Of a DNA stretch of 64,000 bases, positions 33,566-42,255 are shown piece by piece. The stretch comes from Parapedobacter sp037190485 (GTDB lineage Bacteria; Bacteroidota; Bacteroidia; Sphingobacteriales; Sphingobacteriaceae). The notes under the pieces were generated by a model. It was not told the origin of the DNA, did not search any database, and saw only the letters and a program-made list of their open reading frames with translations. A program made the position numbers and the translations under genes. How positions within the stretch are numbered: position 1 is the stretch's first letter; each line of letters opens with the position of its first letter. The stretch is taken from assembly GCA_037190485.1 (NCBI GenBank), contig JBBCJB010000004.1, positions 346,700 to 410,699 of the forward strand, in the 5' to 3' direction.

Positions 33566-34780
33566 ATGGAAAAGGAAACATTCAACGAGCTCTTGAGGCG
33601 GTACGAAGAAGGCCGCTGCACCCCCGCGGAAGCCGCGAAGGTGGAAGAATGGTTCCACGCCATGGCCAAGGCCTCACCCGAACCGGCGGGCGAACCGGAC
33701 TACGGCAAATTGGGCAAACAGCTCTACGACCGAATCGGCATTCCGAAGGGACGCCCCGCCAAGTTCATGCGCTGGCTGCCCTATGCCGCGGCCATCCTCG
33801 TATCGCTCGCGGTCGGCATCGTCGTGTACCGCGCCAATCAACCCACATCGCCCCAACTCACCAGCCAATACGGCGACGACGCCCTGCCCGGCTCCAACAA
33901 AGCCACGCTCACCCTGGCCGACGGCCGTGTAATCGATCTGGACCAAGCCCGAAAAGGCATCGTAATCGGAACGGAAAACATCACATATGACGATGGATCC
34001 ACATTAAACGTCATGCTGAGCGAAGCCGAAGCATCGCTGCAAAATAGCAGAGACCCTTCGACTCCACTACGTTCCGCTCAGGGTGACGGTTCTGTGATGT
34101 TAGCGTTAACCACCCCACGCGGTGGCCAATACCAAGTCACCCTCCCCGACGGCAGCAAAGCCTGGCTGAATGCGGCCAGTACGCTGAAATACCCAAGTCG
34201 CTTTACCGCCAACGAACGCATAGTCGAGCTCGAAGGTGAAGCGTATTTTGATATCGTTCAAACACAAGGCACGCGCGACACGCGCGCGCCAGCGCCAATT
34301 TCAAAATCTATTGGCGTCCCGAATACGCTCGGGATGCCCTTCAAAGTCCGAACCAGCGGCCAAACCGTCGAAGTCCTCGGCACCCAATTCAACATCTCCG
34401 CCTATCCGGGCAGTCCGGAAACGCAGACTACCCTGGTGGAAGGCAAGGTGCAGGTCGAAGCCAATGGCGCGAGTTTGCAACTCGTGCCCGGAGAACAGGC
34501 GGCTACTACGGACAAGGCACTCAACAAACGCAACGTCAACACCGAATCCTACACCGGATGGCACGAAGGCTGGTTTGTGTTCCACGATTTGAACCTCGCG
34601 GACATCATGCGGCAGCTGGAAAACTGGTATGACATCGAGGTGGATTACGCCACCTTGCCCGATGAAAACTATTACGGCCGAATCAAACGGGATGTACGAC
34701 TATCGGACGTGCTGGACATCCTGGCGGCTGACCGTAATTTCACCTTTAAACTGAACGGGAGGACGCTTATGGCAAATTGA
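33566..34780 (+). CDS. FecR family anti-sigma factor with two in-frame insertions
   Basis: A 404-residue membrane protein that senses receptor occupancy and controls its ECF sigma factor. The cytoplasmic N-terminus (FNELLRRYEEGRCTPAEAAKVEEWF) is the sigma-binding part, one helix follows at about residues 72-90 (FMRWLPYAAAILVSLAVGIVVY), then the FecR domain (LTTPRGGQYQVTLPDGSKAWLNAASTLKYPSRF) and a C-terminal DUF4974-like secretin/STN-contact domain. Residues 149-174 are encoded by a palindrome-ended repeat and residues about 233-256 by a second unusual insertion; neither interrupts the frame. The ATG at 33566 is preferred over the in-frame TTG at 33560. It precedes susC by 116 nt. Confidence 0.9.
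   Translation: MEKETFNELLRRYEEGRCTPAEAAKVEEWFHAMAKASPEPAGEPDYGKLGKQLYDRIGIPKGRPAKFMRWLPYAAAILVSLAVGIVVYRANQPTSPQLTSQYGDDALPGSNKATLTLADGRVIDLDQARKGIVIGTENITYDDGSTLNVMLSEAEASLQNSRDPSTPLRSAQGDGSVMLALTTPRGGQYQVTLPDGSKAWLNAASTLKYPSRFTANERIVELEGEAYFDIVQTQGTRDTRAPAPISKSIGVPNTLGMPFKVRTSGQTVEVLGTQFNISAYPGSPETQTTLVEGKVQVEANGASLQLVPGEQAATTDKALNKRNVNTESYTGWHEGWFVFHDLNLADIMRQLENWYDIEVDYATLPDENYYGRIKRDVRLSDVLDILAADRNFTFKLNGRTLMAN
34010..34087 (+). repeat. In-frame palindrome-ended repeat element inside fecR
   Basis: A 78-bp segment begins GTCATGCTGAGCG and ends CGCTCAGGGTGAC, which are inverted repeats with two mismatches. It is exactly 26 codons, in frame, and encodes VMLSEAEASL...DPSTPLRSAQGD. From memory this sequence type is a frequent dispersed repeat in Bacteroidota genomes. 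It sits in the surface-exposed part between the membrane helix and the FecR domain. Confidence 0.8.
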
Positions 34781-34896
34781 CGAACCCACCATCCGAAAAG
34801 CGAAAAGCCGAAGGTGCGCAAACACCTCCGGCCGAATGCCAGGTTTAATAACCGAATGTCTTACTACTCATTTTACTAACCTAACAATACAAAGAT

Positions 34897-37800
34897 ATGA
34901 ATTACACGATTCACCGCAAGCGATTGCGCGGCGGATTACTTAAAACGATACTGCTCATGAAATTGATTGGAGCGATTTTTCTGCTGGGCATGCTGCATGT
35001 TTCGGCCCATGTGTCCGGACAGGGCATCACGCTGTCTTATCGGAACGCGCCGTTCAAGCAGGTCATCGACGAGGTCGCCAAGCGGAGCGGGTACAGCTAC
35101 CAGATCAATCCGGCGCTGTTGAAGGAGGCCAAACCGGTGACGGTAAACCTTCATCGTGCTCCGCTAGACAAGGTGTTGAATCTTGTCTTTAGCGAGCAAC
35201 CCTTCACATATAAAATTTCAGATAACGCGATTGTCATCAAACCGGTCCTTGCACAACAAACATTGGTCTCCACTCAGCAAACCATAAAAGGGGTGGTTAC
35301 CGATTCCGTAGGCAATCCCTTACAGGGCGTCACGATAACCGTCAAGGCCACGGGACGCCAGGCCATCACCGACCGGAATGGACGTTATGAAATTACCGGT
35401 GTACAATCAGCACAGACCCTACAATTCCGCCTATTGAGTTATCAGCCCTTTGAAATCATCGCAACGGGCCCAGAAATTAACGTTGTCCTTCGCTATGTAT
35501 TTTCTTTACTTGATGAACCAATTGTTATTGGCTACGGTATTTCATCCCGCAGGTTAAACACGGGTAGCGTTGCTAAAGTTAGTGCAGAGGAAATAGGTCA
35601 ACAGCCGATATCAAATCCATTACAAGCGCTACGAGGGAGGGTTCCTGGTATGTTTGTTCAATCAACAGGTGGCACACCTGGGTCTGGAGTCTCAGTCCAA
35701 ATAAGAGGCAAAAGTTCTCTGACAGCTGGTACGGAACCACTTTACATTATTGACGGAGTTCCATTTGATTCTCAACAACTAAATCAACTAGGAGGAAATT
35801 TAAGTGTTTTTAATAGCGTAAATCCTTCCGATATAGAGAGTATCGAAGTATTAAAAGATGCTGATGCAACTGCGATTTACGGTTCACGTGGGGCTAATGG
35901 GGTGGTATTAATTACAACTAAAAAAGGGAAAATCGGAAGGACTGAAATTGGGGTAAATTTTTATACGGGTTACGGAAAAGTGGCTAATGTGGTCAGTATG
36001 ATGAATACAGATGAATACCTACAATTACGAAGGATGGCATTTGAAAATGATGGCATTCAGCCGACAGCAGCAAATGCTCCAGATTTAATTCTTTGGGACA
36101 CCACACAAAATACAAATTGGGTAAAGGAATTAATCGGGAATACATCACCACTTAGCGACCTTCAACTAAATCTATCAGGAGGTGATTTACGAACTCAATT
36201 TGTGCTCTCTGGAGCATACAGAACAGACGGTACCGTTTTTTCTGATAAGGCAAAATCGATACGTGGCTTTGGAAAAATCGGTCTTAATCATCTAGCTTTT
36301 AATGAAAGATTGAAGGTGGATTTATCTGTTAGTTATATTGCCAACGATGACTATCAGACGCCTAACTTGATAACCTACATAAACCTACCACCCAATTACC
36401 CATTGTTCGATAATAATGGAGCATATTATTGGTTCCCGGGGTTGATAAATCCAATGGCCCTTTCTTTAAGAAAGACGCAGAACAACACAACTAATTTTAT
36501 TTCTAACGGAGTAATTCAGTTTAACTTAAACAGGTCGCTAACAATTAAAACAAATATAGGCTATAATAATATCTCTTTGAATCAAATTCAAGTTTTTCCA
36601 AGCACTTCACAAGACCCAAATTCAAATACGCAAGGCTATTCTTTCAATGGTGATAATCAAAGTAACACCTGGATTATCGAACCTCAGCTTAATTTTGAAA
36701 AAACACTAGGTAAGGGAACATTGTCAGTGTTATCAGGATTGACTTTTCAAAAAAGCAGAAGAGAAGGAAGAAGAACAGATGCGTTTAACTTTAGTGATGA
36801 TGCTTTGCTTGAAAACATTGCTTCAGCAGGAAACTATTCGCTAAGCAGTACGTTTAGCGAATATAAATATGCATCATTTTTTGGAAGAGTAAACTACAAT
36901 TTACTAGATAAATATATCTTTAATCTTAACTTCAGAAGGGACGGATCGACCCGTTTCGGTCCCGGAAATCAATATGGCAATTTTGGAGCTTTGGGAGTTG
37001 CATGGTTATTCAAGGAAGAAAAGTTTCTTAAGGAGTGGGATGTCCTCAGTTTTGGTAAGTTAAGAGCTAGCTACGGGGTAACGGGAAATGATCAGATAAG
37101 TGATTACCAATATATATCAACTTATTCGTCCACATCAAATTTATACAATCAAGTTCCTGGATTATATCCTACAAGAATAGCAAATCCAGAGTTTAGCTGG
37201 GAATCAAACCAAAAACTGGATATCGCATTGGAAGTTGGATTGTTTAAAGACAATGTATTCTTGTCCACCAATTACTATAATAATAAATCAGGGAATCAAT
37301 TGGTAACTTATCCTTTGTCTGCTCAAACGGGTTTTATAAGTTATCAGGCGAATTTGCCCGCCTTAATAGAGAATTCGGGATGGGAATTTTTGTTAAATAG
37401 TTCAAATATCAGAAAGGAAAATTTCTCATGGAGTTCAGTACTAAATTTTTCGAGGCAAAAAAACAAGTTGATTAGGTTTCCTAACCTTTCATCCACTTCT
37501 TATAGTATTAGAAATCTTGTTGTTGGTCAATCTCTAGATTTAATATGGCAATATAATTTAGAGGGAATAGACCAGCATACGGGGAGGCCAATAATCTCTG
37601 ATTTAAATGGCGACGGTCTTCTAAACGCCTCCGGTGATTTTATGTATTTTGATTCAATGCTGCCGGAATATTATGGAGGAGTAGGAAACACATTCACATG
37701 GAATAATTTGCAGTTAGATATATTTTTTCAATTTGTGAAAAAAATCACTACTGATTTTAGATATCCATTTTTTGCTGCCGCAGGCACATTAAAGAATCAG

Positions 37801-38151
37801 GACACAAGACTGTCCGATGAAATATGGAAAAGCGCAGGACATCCAGCATCACTACCTAAAGCAACAACTACAGGTCAGGGCCTGTTAGACTACATTAACT
37901 ACTTCAATACATACACTGGTAGATATACAGATGGTTCATATTTAAAATTGAACAATTTGCAACTGTCGTATAGTTTTAATCCCGCAATATTAGGAAAAAC
38001 AGGATTTAGTAATCTTCGGATATATATGCAAGGACAAAACTTGTTTACGATAACAAAATTTTCAGGTTTTGACCCAGAGACAGTTGCAAGTACAGGAACC
38101 AATTTACCAAATCTTAGGGTATATACTATAGGAATATCTGCAAAAATATAA
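34897..38151 (+). CDS. SusC/RagA family TonB-dependent outer-membrane receptor with STN domain
   Basis: A 1084-residue TonB-linked receptor. After a signal peptide (about residues 1-45) come an STN domain (FKQVIDEVAKRSGYSYQINPALL, residues 45-120) that contacts FecR, a carboxypeptidase-D-like beta domain (IKGVVTDSVGNPLQGVTITVKATG, about 130-210), the plug (SNPLQALRGRVPGMFVQSTGGTPGSG...DADATAIYGSRGANGVVLITTKKG) and a 22-strand barrel ending in an aromatic-rich strand (LRVYTIGISAKI). It takes up a glycan, peptide or similar ligand with SusD. The first 600 nt are GC-rich like the host, the rest sharply AT-rich, indicating a mosaic gene with its junction near 35.5 kb. Confidence 0.95.
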   Translation: MNYTIHRKRLRGGLLKTILLMKLIGAIFLLGMLHVSAHVSGQGITLSYRNAPFKQVIDEVAKRSGYSYQINPALLKEAKPVTVNLHRAPLDKVLNLVFSEQPFTYKISDNAIVIKPVLAQQTLVSTQQTIKGVVTDSVGNPLQGVTITVKATGRQAITDRNGRYEITGVQSAQTLQFRLLSYQPFEIIATGPEINVVLRYVFSLLDEPIVIGYGISSRRLNTGSVAKVSAEEIGQQPISNPLQALRGRVPGMFVQSTGGTPGSGVSVQIRGKSSLTAGTEPLYIIDGVPFDSQQLNQLGGNLSVFNSVNPSDIESIEVLKDADATAIYGSRGANGVVLITTKKGKIGRTEIGVNFYTGYGKVANVVSMMNTDEYLQLRRMAFENDGIQPTAANAPDLILWDTTQNTNWVKELIGNTSPLSDLQLNLSGGDLRTQFVLSGAYRTDGTVFSDKAKSIRGFGKIGLNHLAFNERLKVDLSVSYIANDDYQTPNLITYINLPPNYPLFDNNGAYYWFPGLINPMALSLRKTQNNTTNFISNGVIQFNLNRSLTIKTNIGYNNISLNQIQVFPSTSQDPNSNTQGYSFNGDNQSNTWIIEPQLNFEKTLGKGTLSVLSGLTFQKSRREGRRTDAFNFSDDALLENIASAGNYSLSSTFSEYKYASFFGRVNYNLLDKYIFNLNFRRDGSTRFGPGNQYGNFGALGVAWLFKEEKFLKEWDVLSFGKLRASYGVTGNDQISDYQYISTYSSTSNLYNQVPGLYPTRIANPEFSWESNQKLDIALEVGLFKDNVFLSTNYYNNKSGNQLVTYPLSAQTGFISYQANLPALIENSGWEFLLNSSNIRKENFSWSSVLNFSRQKNKLIRFPNLSSTSYSIRNLVVGQSLDLIWQYNLEGIDQHTGRPIISDLNGDGLLNASGDFMYFDSMLPEYYGGVGNTFTWNNLQLDIFFQFVKKITTDFRYPFFAAAGTLKNQDTRLSDEIWKSAGHPASLPKATTTGQGLLDYINYFNTYTGRYTDGSYLKLNNLQLSYSFNPAILGKTGFSNLRIYMQGQNLFTITKFSGFDPETVASTGTNLPNLRVYTIGISAKI

Positions 38152-38163
38152 AAGGAAAAATTT

Positions 38164-39546
38164 ATGATTCACGCAAAAAATAGTCGCTCGCTAATTTTTA
38201 TGGTTCAGATTACAATCTGCCTGTTATTCTGTGAGTGTAATAGTTTCTTGGAGCTGGAAAATCCTAAAACTCAAATACTTAGTAGAAACATTTTTGAAAA
38301 TGAAAATACTACCAATTCCGCTCTCGCCGGAATGTACTTTACTTTATATTCAAATAATGGCATGTTCAATGGCTTGTATACATCAATATTTACTGGTTTA
38401 GCATCTGATGAGTTAATAGCGTCTGGTTCTGCATACTCTCATATACAATCTAATTTAGTTCCGCCTAATGACTCTCAAATTACACTCTTATGGCAAAAAG
38501 CATATCATATAATTTATCAGGCTAATGCACTAATTGAAGGGGTAGAAAATTCAGAAATTGCAGATGCAAAAAAGAAACAGTATATAGGTGAAGCGCTATT
38601 TGTTAGAGCCTATACATACTTTTATTTAGTGAATTTCTTTGGAGAAGTTCCTCTAGTTCTTACTACAAATTTAGAACGCAGTCAAGAAATACAAAGGACT
38701 GCAATAGAAGAAGTATATGCACAAATTGTAACTGATTTAAATAATTCGAACTTAAATCTTTCAAGCGAATCTGTAGCCTTGCCCGACGAAAAAGTTCGAA
38801 TCAATCGGCTGGGCGTCCTTACCTTTTTAGCTCGGATATGCCTTTATCGAAAAGATTGGATTAACGCGGAAAAAATTTCATCTGAAGTTATTTCAAATTC
38901 CGACTTGCTCAAATTATCTGATGACTTGAACTCCGTTTTTTCCTCAGAAAGTGCAGAAACAATTTTCCAAATCTTTCCTAACATATCAGGAATTACTTTT
39001 TTGGGTCAACAATTCATTCCGCAAACATCGGCCATGGTACCAAATTATTATTTGAGTAACCAGCTTTTAGGTGCATTTGAAGAAGGTGACCTTAGGAGGA
39101 CAAACTGGCTTGATTCAGTATTGATAAATGAGAATCATTATTATTTTCCATTTAAATACAAACTCCGCCAACCAATAAATAATTTAAGGGAATACTGCAT
39201 CCAGTTTCGTTTGGCCGAATTATTCCTGATCCGTGCGGAGGCAAGAATAGAGCAGGGAAATCTTATCAATGGAAAAGAAGATTTAGATAAAATCAGAATT
39301 CGTGCCGGTCTTCTACCGTTTGATTCGCAAAACCGGGAAGATTTGTTAGAGGCGATTTTTAATGAAAGAAGAATTGAATTTTTTGCAGAGAATGGCCATC
39401 GGTGGTTTGATCTCAACAGAAGAAATAAAATAGATGCAGTTTTGTCCCTAATAAAACCAACATGGAAACCTTCTGCTTCTCGATTCCCTATTCCTGAAAT
39501 TGAATTGAACAAGAATCCCAGGCTTATCCAAAATGATGGATACTAA
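38164..39546 (+). CDS. SusD/RagB family surface nutrient-binding lipoprotein
   Basis: A 460-residue SusD-like lipoprotein with signal sequence and lipobox ending at Cys26 (ITICLLFCEC). Family marks are NSALAGMYFTLYSNNG, the TPR-rich helical core, GEALFVRAYTYFYLVNFFGEVPLVL, YCIQFRLAELFLIRAEARIEQG, and the C-terminal FNERRIEFFAENGHRWFDLNRRNK. It forms the lid over the SusC barrel and binds the substrate. It follows susC by 12 nt and is AT-rich like the 3' part of susC. Confidence 0.94.
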   Translation: MIHAKNSRSLIFMVQITICLLFCECNSFLELENPKTQILSRNIFENENTTNSALAGMYFTLYSNNGMFNGLYTSIFTGLASDELIASGSAYSHIQSNLVPPNDSQITLLWQKAYHIIYQANALIEGVENSEIADAKKKQYIGEALFVRAYTYFYLVNFFGEVPLVLTTNLERSQEIQRTAIEEVYAQIVTDLNNSNLNLSSESVALPDEKVRINRLGVLTFLARICLYRKDWINAEKISSEVISNSDLLKLSDDLNSVFSSESAETIFQIFPNISGITFLGQQFIPQTSAMVPNYYLSNQLLGAFEEGDLRRTNWLDSVLINENHYYFPFKYKLRQPINNLREYCIQFRLAELFLIRAEARIEQGNLINGKEDLDKIRIRAGLLPFDSQNREDLLEAIFNERRIEFFAENGHRWFDLNRRNKIDAVLSLIKPTWKPSASRFPIPEIELNKNPRLIQNDGY

Positions 39547-39591
39547 TTTTATATTTTTTACCATCATCCAAGATTCAATAAAAGAATAATC

Positions 39592-40944
39592 ATGAAAATT
39601 CATATTGCTATATTAATAACTTTCATTGTCCATTCCGTAGTTTTTGTAGCATTTTCCTTCAAGCCTGATTCGTTGGCCTTGCTTATTAATGGTAAATCGA
39701 CGCCCGATATTATATTTCCCAACGTTATTAATTTCCAAAGAAACTCAGCTTCATTATCTGACTTCAAGGGAAAATTAGTAATTCTCTATTCATGGACTAC
39801 ATACTGTGCACCTTGTATTGAATCCTTTCCGAAACTGGATAGGATTCAAAGAGAATTTGGAGATAAAATTCAGATTATATTGGTAGGATATGAGCCAGAG
39901 GAAAAAATTTTGCGTCTATTTGAAAGAATGAAAATGCTTGGAAAGGATTACATTTTACCTAATGCGATTGTTGACAATACTACGTTTCGAAAACTATTAA
40001 ACGAAGATGGGTCGTTAGGAGGTTCCATATGGATAGATAAAAATGGAATTGTACTCGGAAGGGTTAAAGGAAGCGACAACATTAATGAGCAAAACATAAA
40101 TTCAATTATCAATGGGCAATCTTACGACGCCTCAATATTCGAGATACAAAATTCAAGATATTTAGCTAGCATTGATAATTCTATTCCATTGCTTATTAAT
40201 AGTAATGCAGGAGACAATAGATACTTTAAATCGCATTCGATAGTGACTAGTTATATCCCGGGTTTAGCAGATGGTGGAGTACGTATTGAAGGTCCTGGGG
40301 AATCATCAGCGTATGGAAAAATCAGAGTTTTAAACTCATATGTCGTAAGTCTATATAGTATAGCTTATGGTAGTGTTTCAAGTACGGAAATTCAAAGCGA
40401 AACAATATATCGTCCTCAAGGTCTTTCCTCAATGGATATAGAGTTTGAAGTTTCAAATGAAACATTTTTTCGCCCAAATCTGAATTTATGGGATAGTCTT
40501 AAACAAAATTATGGATACTGCTATGAAATCGTAGCTCCATGCAAAAACCCTGAAGAATTGTTGCTTTCAATGCGCAGCGATTTGGATAAGTTTTTTGGAT
40601 TGCGTTCTCAAATGGAAAAAAGGGAAACTGAATGTTTAGTCTTAGTGAAGTTTCGCGACACCGATATGGAAAGTTTTAGCGAAACAAAAATATTTGAAAA
40701 GGATAATTTCGGAATAGTCATAACGAATCAGCCTGTTTCGGTACTGATTAGCGCATTACGATATTATCTCTCGCCGGGTAAGGCATTCCTCGATGAAACC
40801 GGTATAAATCACAATATTGATATTAACTTTGTTGCAGAAATGAATGACTTAGATGCCGTTAATGAAAAGCTAAAAGAATATGGATTAGTCGTTATAAAGG
40901 CGAAACGTTATTTAGATAAACTAGTTATTCGAGAGAAGATTTAG
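39592..40944 (+). CDS. TlpA-like thioredoxin-fold protein with unknown C-terminal domain
   Basis: A 450-residue exported protein. A signal-anchor (residues 5-22) precedes a TlpA/AhpC-type thioredoxin domain (residues about 35-175) with the redox motif WTTYCAPCIESFP and the cis-Pro region GGSIWIDKNGIVLGRVKG. The remaining 275 residues are not recognised; their closing part DINFVAEMNDLDAVNEKLKEYGLVVIKAKRYLDKLVI resembles the DUF3738 or STN-like C-termini found in similar Bacteroidota proteins. It is probably periplasmic and co-transcribed with susCD (45-nt gap). It might reduce or oxidise cysteines of a substrate or of the uptake machinery. It is AT-rich. Confidence 0.8.
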   Translation: MKIHIAILITFIVHSVVFVAFSFKPDSLALLINGKSTPDIIFPNVINFQRNSASLSDFKGKLVILYSWTTYCAPCIESFPKLDRIQREFGDKIQIILVGYEPEEKILRLFERMKMLGKDYILPNAIVDNTTFRKLLNEDGSLGGSIWIDKNGIVLGRVKGSDNINEQNINSIINGQSYDASIFEIQNSRYLASIDNSIPLLINSNAGDNRYFKSHSIVTSYIPGLADGGVRIEGPGESSAYGKIRVLNSYVVSLYSIAYGSVSSTEIQSETIYRPQGLSSMDIEFEVSNETFFRPNLNLWDSLKQNYGYCYEIVAPCKNPEELLLSMRSDLDKFFGLRSQMEKRETECLVLVKFRDTDMESFSETKIFEKDNFGIVITNQPVSVLISALRYYLSPGKAFLDETGINHNIDINFVAEMNDLDAVNEKLKEYGLVVIKAKRYLDKLVIREKI

Positions 40945-41118
40945 TACATTTGTTACAACGGCCCTCTTCTGCCCTACTAAAGGAGAAATCGGAAAAAAAT
41001 AATGTTCGTTTTGCAGGGAATTTTCCGATTTCCACGGACTTATGCGGAGCAAGCATGAGTTGTTCGTGGTTCCGAACGGGAAATGCAATAAATATCGTAA
41101 ATTGCTGAAAAAGTCAAC

Positions 41119-42255
41119 ATGCTAACAACGGCACTATTTGGATCAGGCGTATCATTCGTTTCAGGAATACCAGGTGTAAAGGATATAACTAAACGGGTTT
41201 TGTCAGGTGAAAACATAGGAAGAGCGTCAGACTCAAACTACTATATAGGTGCAGGACAACACCTCTACCCTACCTACACTCCAAACTGTTTGGCAATTAT
41301 TGATGTCATTAAAAGAGACATTGACTCTTTTTATACCTACCTAAAGCACGAACACTATACAAATTATGAAGACATCTACTATGTTTTACGGCAGTTAACA
41401 GATTCATTTAATCTCGAATTTGAGAATCCAGCTGTAAATGGTTTGATTTCAAATCTTTCAGAAGTCAATCAATCAAAATCTCTCGATTTATCTTACGTGG
41501 TCAATGAGACAAAAAAATATTTAGAGTGTGTAGTATGGCAAATGATTTCGAAAAAGATTGACTTTGTAGACCAGTACGCGATCTTACCTGAGCTCATCCA
41601 GAAATTAGGTCTGAGGAACATTGTAAGCCTTAATCACGACGTGGTGTTGGATAATTATCTTTCGCAAAATCATATTGAATTTAATGATGGGTTTGCGCAC
41701 AAGGATTTTAAATTCGAGCAATGGCAGGGTTTTGTTCCAAATGATGAACGCTTACGTTATCTAAAATTGCATGGCAGTATAGATTGGTTTGAGGTCGGGA
41801 TAAAAGAACCACACAATCACAACAAAATACTTAAACTACCCAGAGGTACCGACATAGCACGTGTCCACTACCACGATGAACGTTTTTATGGTGTAACAGA
41901 TGGAACCCCAAAACTGCTTATCGGGACATTCAATAAAATGCTTGGCTATCTCAGTGATCTATTCGAAGTACTATATGACGATTTCAAATCAAGGTTAACG
42001 GAAACAAATGTGCTCATCATTTCGGGGTATGGATTTTCGGATAAAGGAATCAACTCCAAATTATCCTTGTGGCTCAACAATGACTCGTCGCAAAAGATGG
42101 TAATCATTCATCCATACATGGAAGACCTTCTAAAAAACGCTCGTGGAAACTTTCATCTAAACATATACAATGGCCGAGAAAAGCACCCTAAAGTGCACTT
42201 TATCAAGAAGAAGTTTGAGGATATCGTCTTGGATGAAATATACGAGGTTATTTAA
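41119..42255 (+). CDS. SIR2-like domain protein, putative NAD-consuming antiphage effector
   Basis: A 378-residue protein with a SIR2_2-type Rossmann domain. Seen motifs are the nucleotide-binding FGSGVSFVSGIP at residues 7-18 (G-x-G-x-S-x-x-S-G-I-P), the catalytic-type N-H-D in SLNHDVVLDNYL (Asn172, Asp174), the conserved KLHGSIDW with His218, and ILIISGYGFSDKGIN near residue 300. In characterised antiviral systems this group degrades NAD+ during infection. No dedicated partner (helicase, Argonaute, TIR or SMC-like gene) is adjacent, so it may act alone or be a remnant. Base composition is AT-rich and it lies in an accessory patch. Confidence 0.8.
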   Translation: MLTTALFGSGVSFVSGIPGVKDITKRVLSGENIGRASDSNYYIGAGQHLYPTYTPNCLAIIDVIKRDIDSFYTYLKHEHYTNYEDIYYVLRQLTDSFNLEFENPAVNGLISNLSEVNQSKSLDLSYVVNETKKYLECVVWQMISKKIDFVDQYAILPELIQKLGLRNIVSLNHDVVLDNYLSQNHIEFNDGFAHKDFKFEQWQGFVPNDERLRYLKLHGSIDWFEVGIKEPHNHNKILKLPRGTDIARVHYHDERFYGVTDGTPKLLIGTFNKMLGYLSDLFEVLYDDFKSRLTETNVLIISGYGFSDKGINSKLSLWLNNDSSQKMVIIHPYMEDLLKNARGNFHLNIYNGREKHPKVHFIKKKFEDIVLDEIYEVI

